Assembly (NCBI RefSeq): GCF_000708885.1
Contig: NZ_JEOE01000035.1
Span: forward strand, 1 to 45,671
Reading direction: 5' to 3'
Length of the DNA: 45,671 nucleotides
From: Cellulomonas sp. HZM
Lineage (GTDB): Bacteria > Actinomycetota > Actinomycetes > Actinomycetales > Cellulomonadaceae
Position numbers and translations under genes: made by a program. Shown piece by piece: positions 18,124-28,887 of the stretch; positions within the stretch are counted from its first letter, which is position 1, and each line of letters opens with the position of its first letter. A model generated the notes under the pieces. The model searched no databases. It was not told the DNA's origin and worked only from the letters and a program-made list of their open reading frames with translations.

Positions 18124-18851
18124 TCTTGACCGACGCGATCCGCCAGATCCACGCCGCCTCGAACGGCATCTACGGCGCCCGACGCGTCCACGCTGAACTG
18201 GCGCTCGGGCGCGACATCCAGGTCTGGCACGGCACGGTCGAGATGCTGATGGCCCGTGACGGGCTGCGAGGCGTGGCAGGACGCCCGAAGTGGCACCGCC
18301 CGCATCCGGACCTGATCTCCGCCGACCTGGTCGACCGACAGTTCCGCCGTGACGGACTGGATCAGCTGTGGGTCACCGATATCACTGAGCACCCGACCGG
18401 GGAGGGCAAGGTGTACTGCGCGGTCGTGCTCGACGCGTGCTCGCGGCGCGTGGTTGGCTGGTCGATCGACTCCTCACCGACGGCCGCGCTGGTCACCAAC
18501 GCGCTCGGCATGGCGATCGACTCGCGCCGCCCGCCGGCGGGCACAGTGATCCATTCGGATCACGGCGTCCAGTTCGGCAGCTGGGCGTTCACCCGCCGCG
18601 CCCGCGACTCCGGGCTGATCCCGTCGATGGGCTCGATTGGCAACTGCTACGACAACGCCGTCATCGAGAGCTTCTGGTCCCGCATGCAGGTCGAACTGCT
18701 GAACCGGCGCCGTTGGCGGACTCGGATCGAGCTCGCGAACGCGATGTTCGAGTACCTCGAGATCTTCCACAACCGCCAGCGCCGACACTCCGCGATCGGC
18801 TGGCTGACACCCATAGAGTTCGAGAACAGACAACCGATCACCGTGGCCTAA
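18009..18851 (+). CDS. IS3 transposase OrfB (DDE integrase domain)
   Basis: 280 residues counted from the in-frame ATG at 18009; it is normally made as the C-terminal part of OrfAB. The rve integrase core has the catalytic residues Asp124 (W-V-T-D-I-T), Asp184 (H-S-D-H-G-V-Q-F) and Glu220 (Y-D-N-A-V-I-E-S-F), with 35 residues between the second Asp and the Glu, the IS3 spacing. The N-terminal H-A-A-S-N-G-I-Y-G-A-R-R-V matches the HTH_21 region, and the C-terminal H-S-A-I-G-W-L-T-P-I-E-F is standard. There are no internal stops. Confidence 0.94.
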   Translation: MAAQGHAVQVATRVLGTSESGFYAWRTRAPSQRSIRHVILTDAIRQIHAASNGIYGARRVHAELALGRDIQVWHGTVEMLMARDGLRGVAGRPKWHRPHPDLISADLVDRQFRRDGLDQLWVTDITEHPTGEGKVYCAVVLDACSRRVVGWSIDSSPTAALVTNALGMAIDSRRPPAGTVIHSDHGVQFGSWAFTRRARDSGLIPSMGSIGNCYDNAVIESFWSRMQVELLNRRRWRTRIELANAMFEYLEIFHNRQRRHSAIGWLTPIEFENRQPITVA

Positions 18852-18885
18852 GAACCAGAAATCCGACTCCGCGGAACCCGGGACA
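18850..18885 (-). repeat. IS3 right terminal inverted repeat
   Basis: The partner of 17638-17674; it begins within the orfB stop codon. Confidence 0.88.
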
Positions 18886-19402
18886 GGCCAAGAGCCTCCA
18901 CCAGACCCGGGGCGGTTCAAACACATCGCCTGTGATGGTACGTCCGTCAGCGGGCAGGGCAACGAAGGCGCGGGCTTACGTCATTCTTCCCGTGAAGAGC
19001 GACGTTGGCCGCAGTTCGGTTGCCAGCAGCCCCGCCCGTCCGATCCGTGAGGCGATCATGTGGTGAGGATGGCCGAGAACAGGCCTATCCCGTCGAACCG
19101 CGCTGGACTGTCCGAGACCACGGGCGTGGTGGTCGTGGTCACGTCCGGGTTCACGCCAAGCCGTGGCGCGTCGTCCTTCTCTGCCGGGGTCTATGCCATC
19201 GCAAGATGTCCTCCTTGCGCCAGTTTGGGGACGTCGGTCCCCCGCCTGGTCGCCACCGGAGCCGCGCGGGTCGAAGCTTGCACCACAGCAGAGCTTGAGA
19301 CGCGACTGTACGGCGCCCTTGTCCACAAGAGCGCACCCTGCGAGTGGCGTCCTCCCGCGACAGGCGTGGTCTCCGAGTGTGCGGCCCAGGCTCCCGTCAC
19401 GC
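18886..19402. other. Island stretch between IS3 and the patatin gene; possible gene remnants only
   Basis: About 515 nt. On the plus strand a short frame ends ...K-A-R-A-Y-V-I-L-P-V-K at 19066. A second frame (from about 19060) reads M-A-E-N-R-P-I-P-S-N-R-A-G-L-S-E-T-T-G and shows some coding-like third-position bias up to about 19400, including a C-P-P-C motif. It then runs into the 3' end of the opposite-strand patatin gene. I cannot match either to a family. They may be fragments of genes cut by the IS or by recombination. Confidence 0.35.
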
Positions 19403-20470
19403 TCAGAGGCTCGGACAGTACGTGGTCAATAACGCACGCGTCAACTGTTCCCCGCGGATCGAAATGGCATTCAGGTCCCCTCGGGACATTGGGGCGAAGT
19501 TGGTCGGGTATCGATGAACTCGTTCACGAGGAACAAGGTCCGCGATCGGAATGGGTAAACGACCGTCTGGCATGCCCAGGTACGCGTGAACCGAGCCGGT
19601 CAGTGCACCGGTCAGGACGGCTTGGTGGACCCGAGTGCGACCGGCATCTTGGGCCTTGGTGTAGGTGACGTCGAAAGTCTGCGGCAGCCGGCCGAGCAGG
19701 AAGCGCGCCGGTCTCCGGTTCGCGCGCCCTCGGCCTGCATCCGCGACAACTAGGTAGTCGAGGTCGTAGACATGAGCCGAGTACGCCCGTTCGCGGCCGG
19801 GGAGGAGTGGAGACACCCCGAGGTTGTCGTAGACACCGCCGTCGGTCATCAACAGCTGGCGTCTGGTGACACCGTCGGGGCGACGGAACTCATAGGTTCT
19901 CGCCAACGCAGGCAGCAGGACCGGGTACGCAGCTGAAGCTGCAACGGCGTCCGCGACACGTACAGGACCGTCGATAGTTCCGTACGCGGAGCACGAGCTG
20001 ACGGTGCTTCCGAACCGCACCGCATTGCCTGAAGCGATGTCGGTCGCAGAGATCACGGACCTGAGCCCGGCATGGGTGATCTGGTCCATGGTTCGGGCCC
20101 CAAACGGTCGCGCGGCCAGCGCGGCCACCAGGGCATCGGTGCGTGTTGCTTTTCGGGGTGCGCGCGTCAGGGCGGACTTGGCAGCGCTCACGACGCTTCC
20201 CGCCATCGCCCGAGGAGCTAACGCTCTTCGAGCGAGTTCGACGTGCAGACCGCGACGCAGAAGGTCCACCACGGATGCATCGAACGACTCGAAGTCGCTG
20301 GGCCCATAGGCCCACATGGCTGTCAGCAGACTGCCTCCGCTGATTCCGGAGACAACCGTGACGTGACGCAGCAAGTCCCTGTCGTGCAGTGCGCGCAGAC
20401 ACCCGAGGCCGAACGCTGTGGCCCGGAAGCCGCCTCCGGAAAGTGCCAGCCCGATACGGGGTGCACTCAT
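19403..20470 (-). CDS. Patatin-like phospholipase (CapV-type candidate effector)
   Basis: 355 residues. The patatin catalytic layout is complete: oxyanion-hole loop S-G-G-G-F-R (11-16), nucleophile elbow G-I-S-G-G with Ser44, and the dyad aspartate in D-G-G (Asp210) followed by V-Y-D-N-L-G. Such enzymes hydrolyse acyl chains from membrane phospholipids. In CBASS the patatin CapV is the cell-killing effector. There is no signal peptide, so the protein is cytosolic. The ATG overlaps the stop of the E2-E1-JAB gene by 4 nt (ATGA), and this is the last gene of the three-gene operon. The effector role is inferred from operon context; the lipase chemistry follows from the motifs. Confidence 0.88.
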   Translation of the reverse strand: MSAPRIGLALSGGGFRATAFGLGCLRALHDRDLLRHVTVVSGISGGSLLTAMWAYGPSDFESFDASVVDLLRRGLHVELARRALAPRAMAGSVVSAAKSALTRAPRKATRTDALVAALAARPFGARTMDQITHAGLRSVISATDIASGNAVRFGSTVSSCSAYGTIDGPVRVADAVAASAAYPVLLPALARTYEFRRPDGVTRRQLLMTDGGVYDNLGVSPLLPGRERAYSAHVYDLDYLVVADAGRGRANRRPARFLLGRLPQTFDVTYTKAQDAGRTRVHQAVLTGALTGSVHAYLGMPDGRLPIPIADLVPRERVHRYPTNFAPMSRGDLNAISIRGEQLTRALLTTYCPSL

Positions 20471-22908
20471 GCGCCGGCCACCGGCTGGTCGGACCGGTCG
20501 TGATACCCGTAGCCGCCCGGGAAGCCGGCGATACCGACCTCAACTGCCGGAGAGCGCGAAGAGCTTGACTGTTCGACGGCGTCGCGGACGACAACGCGTG
20601 CGTGCACGTCCGGCAACCCCGAGTCCTCCAGCCATCGAGCCCACGTGGTGTCGTCACCGCCGAGGATGACCATGAGCGCAAGTCGACCCAGCCCGTCGGG
20701 CGAGACGATCTGGTCCATGGTGTTGATGTCGGTGATGCTGGGTCGAGCCACGCCGTACGGGTGCGTGTGCCACATACCGACGAAGCCGACCCGGTTGTGC
20801 GTCATCCTCCGGTAGCTCGCCACGACGTCCTGCGTGCCTTCTGTCCCGTGGCTCAGGTATAAGGCCGACAGCCAACTGTCCGGCGAGGGTCCGGTCGTGA
20901 CGTCGACGTACACCGTCCGGGTCGCTTCGTCGAAGCTCCCGAGGAGCATCCCCCCGGTCTCGACGTTCCTGGGACGAACCCGCGCCCCCCGTCGCGCCTC
21001 GGCTCGCATCTCCGAGAGTGCGCGCGCGCTGATTCTGACTTCCCAGTCGCCATCGGGTTCTGGCACAACGAGATCGTTCGGCCATGCCAGCGGTCGCGCG
21101 ACTACGTCACCCACCAGCGATGCCGCATGCGCCGTCATCGGTTCCGAGTATGCGCTCCCGAGCGTGGTCAGCGCTGCCTCGAACATCAGGGATGCCAACG
21201 CGGTGACCTGTGTGGCCGACCCTCGGTATGTCGGTGACGAGCATCCTGGCTCAGGGAGAAACGGGTCGTCGGTCCGCGGTGGGTCGGGGAAGAAGTCGTC
21301 TCCGACATCTCGCCAGCCCAGAGGCGGTTCCGCGACGACGCGGATCGCGGTGCGACGCACGACGTCGTGCGTGGCACCGGTCGCGCCCGGCAACGCGACA
21401 GTTACGATCCCATGCACGGCGGCATGACCGATCATGAGGCCCACGGTCGCCGGCCAACGGTCCCGCAGCGGAGCGCGTGCGGCCTCCAGCGCGAGACGCA
21501 CGCCGACGTCCGCCGTCGCATCAATGATGAGGTCGGCGGCCAGGAGCGGCGCCGGATCTGACGACAGCAGGCGCACAACGTCCTGTCGCCTGGACTTGAC
21601 GTCTAGATCCTCGCGGATCTGCCCGAGGCGCTTCGCGAGCATCTCCGCCTTGGAATACCCGATGTCGTCGTCCATGAAAGGCTGGCGGGTAAGGATTCCG
21701 GGGGTAACGGCCCCCTTATCGACGACGGTCAGCTCGCGAACCCCGGCTCGTGCGCACTGTTCGGAGACGGGTCCACCAAGCGCGCCTGCACCAAGTAGGA
21801 CCACCCGCTTGCCGTACAGCCACTCGGCGGCCGATTCGCCATCCCGACGTCGGGTGACCTCCCCTCGCGCTTCGTGCACGACCATCCACCGCACTGAAAC
21901 GAGGTCGATCCACTTATCAGCCAACGCCACGGCCCGTGCCTCGAGGTCAGTCCCCGGCGTGAGGCCGTCGAGCAGATCCACGATGTCGGCGCCGAGATCG
22001 TCCAGACGCCATGCCGCTAGGTGAGCGAGCATGGGACCGCCCGCCTCCAGGCGACGGGCTGGCGCACCGAGGAGCACCAGCACAGCTGCCGCGTCGAGCT
22101 CGTCCGACCTGCCCGCGGCGAGCATCCGGTTCATCGTGGCGGCGAACACCAATGCCTGCAAGAACCCGGTGCGGCTCACTCCCCGGTCCTCGAGGGCTGC
22201 GACCAGCTCAGCGGCTGAGTCCGGGTACTCCATGTCCAGCGGCGCGCACACCAGCACGGCCGGGGCCACAAACGTTCGACGACCACGATCGTCGGTCGCC
22301 CCCGCTTCCTCGATGCGCATGAGCGCCTCCGCAAACGTCAGCCACTCAAGCACGTCGACGCGGTCGCCTCGCCGCACGCACCACGCGAACTCCACGGCGG
22401 CCCGACCGCCACCGGACGGAGCCCATGGCACGCGGGCACCGAGATCGGCGCGAACGACGATCCACCCGTGGTCGTAGGAGCTGTACGCGACGGGCGGATG
22501 AAGCGGCTGGCCCGCGGGGTCCAGGTCACCCGCTGCGGCGCGATCGAGCCAGAGCATCAACCTTGTGAGCAGGCCTCGCATGCCTTCGGACGGGTTCCAC
22601 TCGACCGACGGTGCGGCGTACAGACAGAGTTGGCGGCCCCACTGCACGTGGGGGGTGCCTGCCCATCGTCGGTGAGGAACAGTCACCGCGGGCGGGCTGA
22701 ACGGATAGTCCGCCGGAACGCTCAACTCGAAGCGCTCGCGGGTACGAACCGTGATTCCAGCGTCGCTGCGCGGGATACCCGAGGTGTCGATGGACACCGT
22801 GAACACCGATCGCCCCGAGGCGGCGTCTGCCGAAGAAAGCAGCTCGACGGCCCCCGCACTGGCCCGAGCGAGATCCTGCAGTTGTACCGCCGCCAGGCCG
22901 CTCAGCAT
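20467..22908 (-). CDS. E2-E1-JAB triple fusion: ubiquitin-like conjugation and deconjugation enzyme
   Basis: 813 residues with three modules. (1) E2/UBC-like, about 1-130: Y-P-F-S-P-P-A-V near 68-75, H87, and the presumed thioester cysteine Cys95 in G-R-Q-L-C-L, followed by W104-N-P. (2) A linker of uncertain fold, about 140-360. (3) E1/ThiF-like adenylating domain, about 365-600: nucleotide loop G-A-G-A-L-G-G (373-379), V-D-K near 396-398, R408-Q, D-A-T-A-D (463-467) and a probable catalytic cysteine Cys556 in P-G-C-S-S-P-T-Y. (4) JAB/JAMM protease, about 625-780: Glu650, H714-T-H716-P, S724 and D727, the full zinc set. One chain could therefore activate, transfer and remove a modifier. E1-E2 fusion and JAB are separate proteins (Cap2, Cap3) in type II CBASS. 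It overlaps the MBL gene by 7 nt and the patatin gene by 4 nt. Confidence 0.93.
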   Translation of the reverse strand: MLSGLAAVQLQDLARASAGAVELLSSADAASGRSVFTVSIDTSGIPRSDAGITVRTRERFELSVPADYPFSPPAVTVPHRRWAGTPHVQWGRQLCLYAAPSVEWNPSEGMRGLLTRLMLWLDRAAAGDLDPAGQPLHPPVAYSSYDHGWIVVRADLGARVPWAPSGGGRAAVEFAWCVRRGDRVDVLEWLTFAEALMRIEEAGATDDRGRRTFVAPAVLVCAPLDMEYPDSAAELVAALEDRGVSRTGFLQALVFAATMNRMLAAGRSDELDAAAVLVLLGAPARRLEAGGPMLAHLAAWRLDDLGADIVDLLDGLTPGTDLEARAVALADKWIDLVSVRWMVVHEARGEVTRRRDGESAAEWLYGKRVVLLGAGALGGPVSEQCARAGVRELTVVDKGAVTPGILTRQPFMDDDIGYSKAEMLAKRLGQIREDLDVKSRRQDVVRLLSSDPAPLLAADLIIDATADVGVRLALEAARAPLRDRWPATVGLMIGHAAVHGIVTVALPGATGATHDVVRRTAIRVVAEPPLGWRDVGDDFFPDPPRTDDPFLPEPGCSSPTYRGSATQVTALASLMFEAALTTLGSAYSEPMTAHAASLVGDVVARPLAWPNDLVVPEPDGDWEVRISARALSEMRAEARRGARVRPRNVETGGMLLGSFDEATRTVYVDVTTGPSPDSWLSALYLSHGTEGTQDVVASYRRMTHNRVGFVGMWHTHPYGVARPSITDINTMDQIVSPDGLGRLALMVILGGDDTTWARWLEDSGLPDVHARVVVRDAVEQSSSSRSPAVEVGIAGFPGGYGYHDRSDQPVAGA

Positions 22909-24200
22909 CCGAAGCCGACCGGATTCTCTGGCGCACGCGCGCCTCCCCGGTCCGCCGCGACAGCCGCGGCCACACGCTCTGGCCCGGTGGTCCGCAACGA
23001 CGACGCGGCCGGAAGAGTCGATGCGACCTTCTTGGCTGCCGCGGTGATCGCCGCGAAGCGACCGCCAGCCGCGGAAGCGCGGAGCTCACGGCCGGCCTCC
23101 TGCGCCGACAGTTCGACCAACTCGCCGGAGATAATCCGCGCGCCGGACGCGTCGACGCCGAAAACGACCGGTTCCGGCTCACCGTCGCCGAACCAAGACA
23201 TGGTGCAGATCAGTTCGTCGCAAATCTCGGCGTAGCGGTCCGCTGCGGCACGGTGCGGCGGGTTGTTGCCGTCGACATCCACGTCGGGAAACTCACTGCT
23301 ACTGGCCACGATCTTGGCACCCACTCGGGCGTGCTTCTCAAGAGCATCAAGCACGTCCTGCTGGAGTATGAGCTCCCCGTCGACCCTGGTGTGCATCACG
23401 TACTTCGAGCAGTGGTGTGGCGCGAGAAGCAGATCCCACTCGAGGCGCTCGGGACGGTCGTGAGCCTCCGAGTAATCGAAGATCTTCATGATCGTGTCGT
23501 GCGCCAGGTCACCAAAGAGCAGCACCTTGCCGTCGACGCCCGACCCGTCGATGAGCGTTACCTGCATTGCCAGTGACGTGTCGTTGCGGGGTTCGGCTTC
23601 ATCGTTCTTGAATGGCGCATGAATGAATGCTTCGAACCGTCCGCTGCAGTCCTCGCCGTCAAGAACGGTCAGCGTCTGCCCAGGCCACGCGAGGTACTCG
23701 TCAGGGAGCTCGTTGTACGCGTGCTTGTCGTGGTCGGTGTCGTACCCGATGACGCGGATGCGATCGCCGCTCGAGGGGGTGATACCCAGGCCCAGGTCGC
23801 GCGTAACGGCCGCGATACGGCGTTCGCACTCCTCGCGGAACGCGACCGCGTCCGCGCACGGCTCTTCAATCTCCTCGTCGAGGTACTCTCGCCACATCCG
23901 CGGCGTGGCCCAGATCTCGCCGATTCGTACACGGGCGAGCAGGTCGGCGAACCCCAGACAGTGGTCCTTGTCGATGTGCGTGAGTGCGAAAACCGCCAGA
24001 TAGGGCTCCTCGCCGACGGTCGGAAGTGCGGCAACGAGTTCGTCGACAACAGCGGCCTCGGGGTTCGCCTCGGCCTGCGCCTTCCTCATGTCGTGCAGAT
24101 CGACCTGAACTACAAGCGACTCGTCGACGACGATCGTCGAGCTGTCGCCCGTGCCCACAGGCCAGAACACGACACCACGAACAGGCAAGCCCTCCGACAT
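22902..24200 (-). CDS. ComEC-like metallo-beta-lactamase-fold hydrolase with small-residue C-terminal tail
   Basis: 432 residues from the ATG at 24200, with GGAAGGGA upstream. MBL metal motifs are of the ComEC/Rec2 branch: T-H-I-D-K-D-H (74-80), with Asp77 in place of the usual second His; N-D-T-S-L (206-210); L-L-F-G-D (Asp231); and P-H-H-C-S-K (261-266). There are no membrane helices or signal peptide, so it is a cytosolic stand-alone domain. ComEC-type MBL domains are linked to DNA degradation, so a nuclease or phosphodiesterase activity is the leading guess. After the fold (about 365) comes an Ala/Arg-rich, probably disordered tail ending N-P-V-G-F-G-C. It is the first gene of the operon, in the place a CD-NTase holds in CBASS. 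Composition is typical of the island. Confidence 0.85.
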   Translation of the reverse strand: MSEGLPVRGVVFWPVGTGDSSTIVVDESLVVQVDLHDMRKAQAEANPEAAVVDELVAALPTVGEEPYLAVFALTHIDKDHCLGFADLLARVRIGEIWATPRMWREYLDEEIEEPCADAVAFREECERRIAAVTRDLGLGITPSSGDRIRVIGYDTDHDKHAYNELPDEYLAWPGQTLTVLDGEDCSGRFEAFIHAPFKNDEAEPRNDTSLAMQVTLIDGSGVDGKVLLFGDLAHDTIMKIFDYSEAHDRPERLEWDLLLAPHHCSKYVMHTRVDGELILQQDVLDALEKHARVGAKIVASSSEFPDVDVDGNNPPHRAAADRYAEICDELICTMSWFGDGEPEPVVFGVDASGARIISGELVELSAQEAGRELRASAAGGRFAAITAAAKKVASTLPAASSLRTTGPERVAAAVAADRGGARAPENPVGFGC

Positions 24201-24317
24201 CTCGATCCCTTCCGTTGTCTCGTGATGACGCTCAATCAGCGGCGCCCGCCGTGACGCACCGTACCGATGAGCACTGACAAGGCTGTGCGCGGTTGGGGAG
24301 CCCTCCCGCTACGACCC

Positions 24318-24644
24318 CTAACTCACGCTCGAGCACAGGTTCAGACAGCGGAGGTCGCGGGGAACGGCGTCCGTGTACACCACAGGGTCTGGTGTCACAG
24401 TCCCGAGAAAACTGGCACGCCACAGCTGTGCAGTGACGTCGAGAGGACCGAGATCCTCGAACATCACGGGCGAAGCGCCGACCTTCTCGATCGCCTTGCG
24501 CGTCACGGCACGCTCTGACGGCATCGTCGGGATCAAGCTTGAGACGACTACGCGCCGACCCGATGCCCACACCCGAACGTCGGGCTCGGATGGCTCGGCG
24601 TACACCGCATGCTGATCTATCAAGAGCGATCCATCGAACAGCAA
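24318..24644 (-). pseudogene. Truncated DUF4062-like N-terminal fragment
   Basis: 108 residues. The segment V-W-A-S-G-R-R-V-V-V-S-S-L-I-P-T-M-P-S-E-R-A-V-T-R-K-A-I-E-K-V-G-A-S-P-V-M-F-E-D-L-G matches the DUF4062 pattern (V-x-V-S-S, E-R, aliphatic-E-x-L-G-x-x-P-V-x-F-E). The following part, which should contain a Y-x-G-I-x-G-x-R-Y-G block, is absent, and the frame stops. DUF4062 normally forms the N-terminus of large proteins, often STAND NTPases found in defence islands. This is therefore a remnant, or a very short free-standing form. It lies 118 nt upstream of the MBL gene on the same strand, between it and nrdF. Confidence 0.5.
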
Positions 24645-24687
24645 AGCTTTTCCTATCTGCAGTGCCTATTCTTACCAGCGATCGATC

Positions 24688-24716
24688 GGTCCGCGGGACT
24701 CGCGTACTCGCGGACC
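24688..24716 (-). terminator. Possible terminator of nrdHIEF
   Basis: GGTCCGCG pairs perfectly with CGCGGACC across a 13-nt loop, about 90 nt beyond the nrdF stop. The long loop makes it a weak candidate. Confidence 0.35.
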
Positions 24717-24804
24717 TGCAACTCGAGGCAACCACCACAATGATCGATGTCAAAGCACAGACATGGCTGTCACTTCACAGTCGTCGTACCAGCCGGCGTC
24801 CACG

Positions 24805-27985
<3,181 letters not shown>

Positions 27986-28536
27986 AATCGTCCCAATCCC
28001 TCACGGACGCGGGTGACGTCCTCGGTGGTCCCCATCAGCTCGAAGCCGTACAGGTAGGGGACGCGGCACTTGGCCGCGATGATGTCCCCCGCGATGCAGT
28101 ACGCCTCGCCGAAGTTCGTGTTGCCCGCGGCGATGACGCCGCGGATGAGTGCCCTGTTGCCCTCGTCGTTGAGGAACTTGACCACCTGACGCGGCACCGC
28201 GCCGCCCTCGTTGCCACCGCCGTACGTGGGGACGACGAGCACGTACGGCTCGTCGACGCGCAGGAACGGGTCGGTGGGACGCAGGGGGATGCGGGTGGCG
28301 GGGAGGCCGAGCTTCTCGACGAAGCGGTGCGTGTTGTTCGACGCGGAGGAGAAGTAGACGAGCGAGCTCATCGTCGCCCCCTCAGGTCGGACAGGTGGTG
28401 CGGTGGCGGGTCCGGGGACCCGGGTGGAAGCCGACCGGAGCGGCACGATCTGGGAGTCGGTGCCGCTCCGGGGCGTCCGTGGCCGCGATCCGTCGAGATG
28501 CTGCTCGACGGTGGTGCGGCGGTGACGCGACGGGCG

Positions 28537-28782
28537 TCAGGCGACGACGGCCGCCAGGCGCTGCTCGAGCGCCTTGATGCGGTCCGGCCGGTAGCCCGAC
28601 CAGTGCTCGCCGTCCACGATGACGACAGGCGCCTGCAGGTGGCCGAGCGACATGACGTAGTCGCGCGCGTCGGCGTCCTCGCTGATGTCGACCACCGTGT
28701 AGTCGGCACCGAGCTTGTCGAGGGCACGGTACGTCGCGTTGCACTGCACGCACGCCGGCTTGCTGTAGACCGTGATCGTCAT
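28537..28782 (-). CDS. nrdH: Glutaredoxin-like protein NrdH
   Basis: 81 residues, the normal NrdH size. It has the redox motif C-V-Q-C (Cys11, Cys14), the thioredoxin-fold A-P-V-V cis-Pro loop, and the W-S-G-Y/F-R-P-D sequence characteristic of NrdH. It re-reduces NrdE and is itself reduced by thioredoxin reductase. It is the first gene of the operon; the ATG at 28782 has GGAGAG 6 nt upstream. It lies about 150 nt downstream of the NrdR-box promoter. Confidence 0.96.
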   Translation of the reverse strand: MTITVYSKPACVQCNATYRALDKLGADYTVVDISEDADARDYVMSLGHLQAPVVIVDGEHWSGYRPDRIKALEQRLAAVVA

Positions 28783-28857
28783 CGTGGCTCTCCGTGGAAG
28801 CTGGTGGAACTGGGTGGAACTGGTGGCTGAACTCGTCGCTGGCGCCCGTCTGCGACG

Positions 28858-28887
28858 TCCGTGGACATCCGTGGATATCCGTGGACA
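28858..28887. repeat. Three phased 10-bp repeats in the nrdH leader (DnaA-box-like)
   Basis: TCCGTGGACA, TCCGTGGATA and TCCGTGGACA stand head to tail. On the coding strand this reads TRTCCACGGA three times with an exact 10-bp period, and TRTCCAC is the core of a DnaA box. They lie between the nrd promoter and nrdH. Confidence 0.55.

Larger units (their letters stand above)
17638..18885 (+). mobile_element. IS3-family insertion sequence, apparently complete (1248 bp)
   Basis: Imperfect terminal inverted repeats of about 37 bp bound overlapping orfA and orfB with an in-phase slippery heptamer, and the DDE triad is intact, so the element looks functional. The ends read TGTCCCG...CGGGACA. No 3-4 bp target duplication is visible: GTG precedes the left end and GGC follows the right end. 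This suggests that a rearrangement followed insertion. Confidence 0.92.

Noticed and set aside
19060..19668. Plus-strand frame M-A-E-N-R-P-I-P as a full gene
   Set aside because: The first third looks weakly coding, but the rest overlaps the 3' end of the patatin gene by more than 250 nt; kept only as a possible remnant.
19403..24200. Canonical type II CBASS
   Set aside because: Patatin, E1/E2 and JAB fit, but no CD-NTase (G-S-x2 with D-x-D) is encoded in or next to the operon, and the MBL gene is not a CBASS core component.
14013..24750. Prophage or integrative element with integrase
   Set aside because: No integrase, no phage structural or replication genes, no tRNA at either edge, and no direct repeats that I could find.
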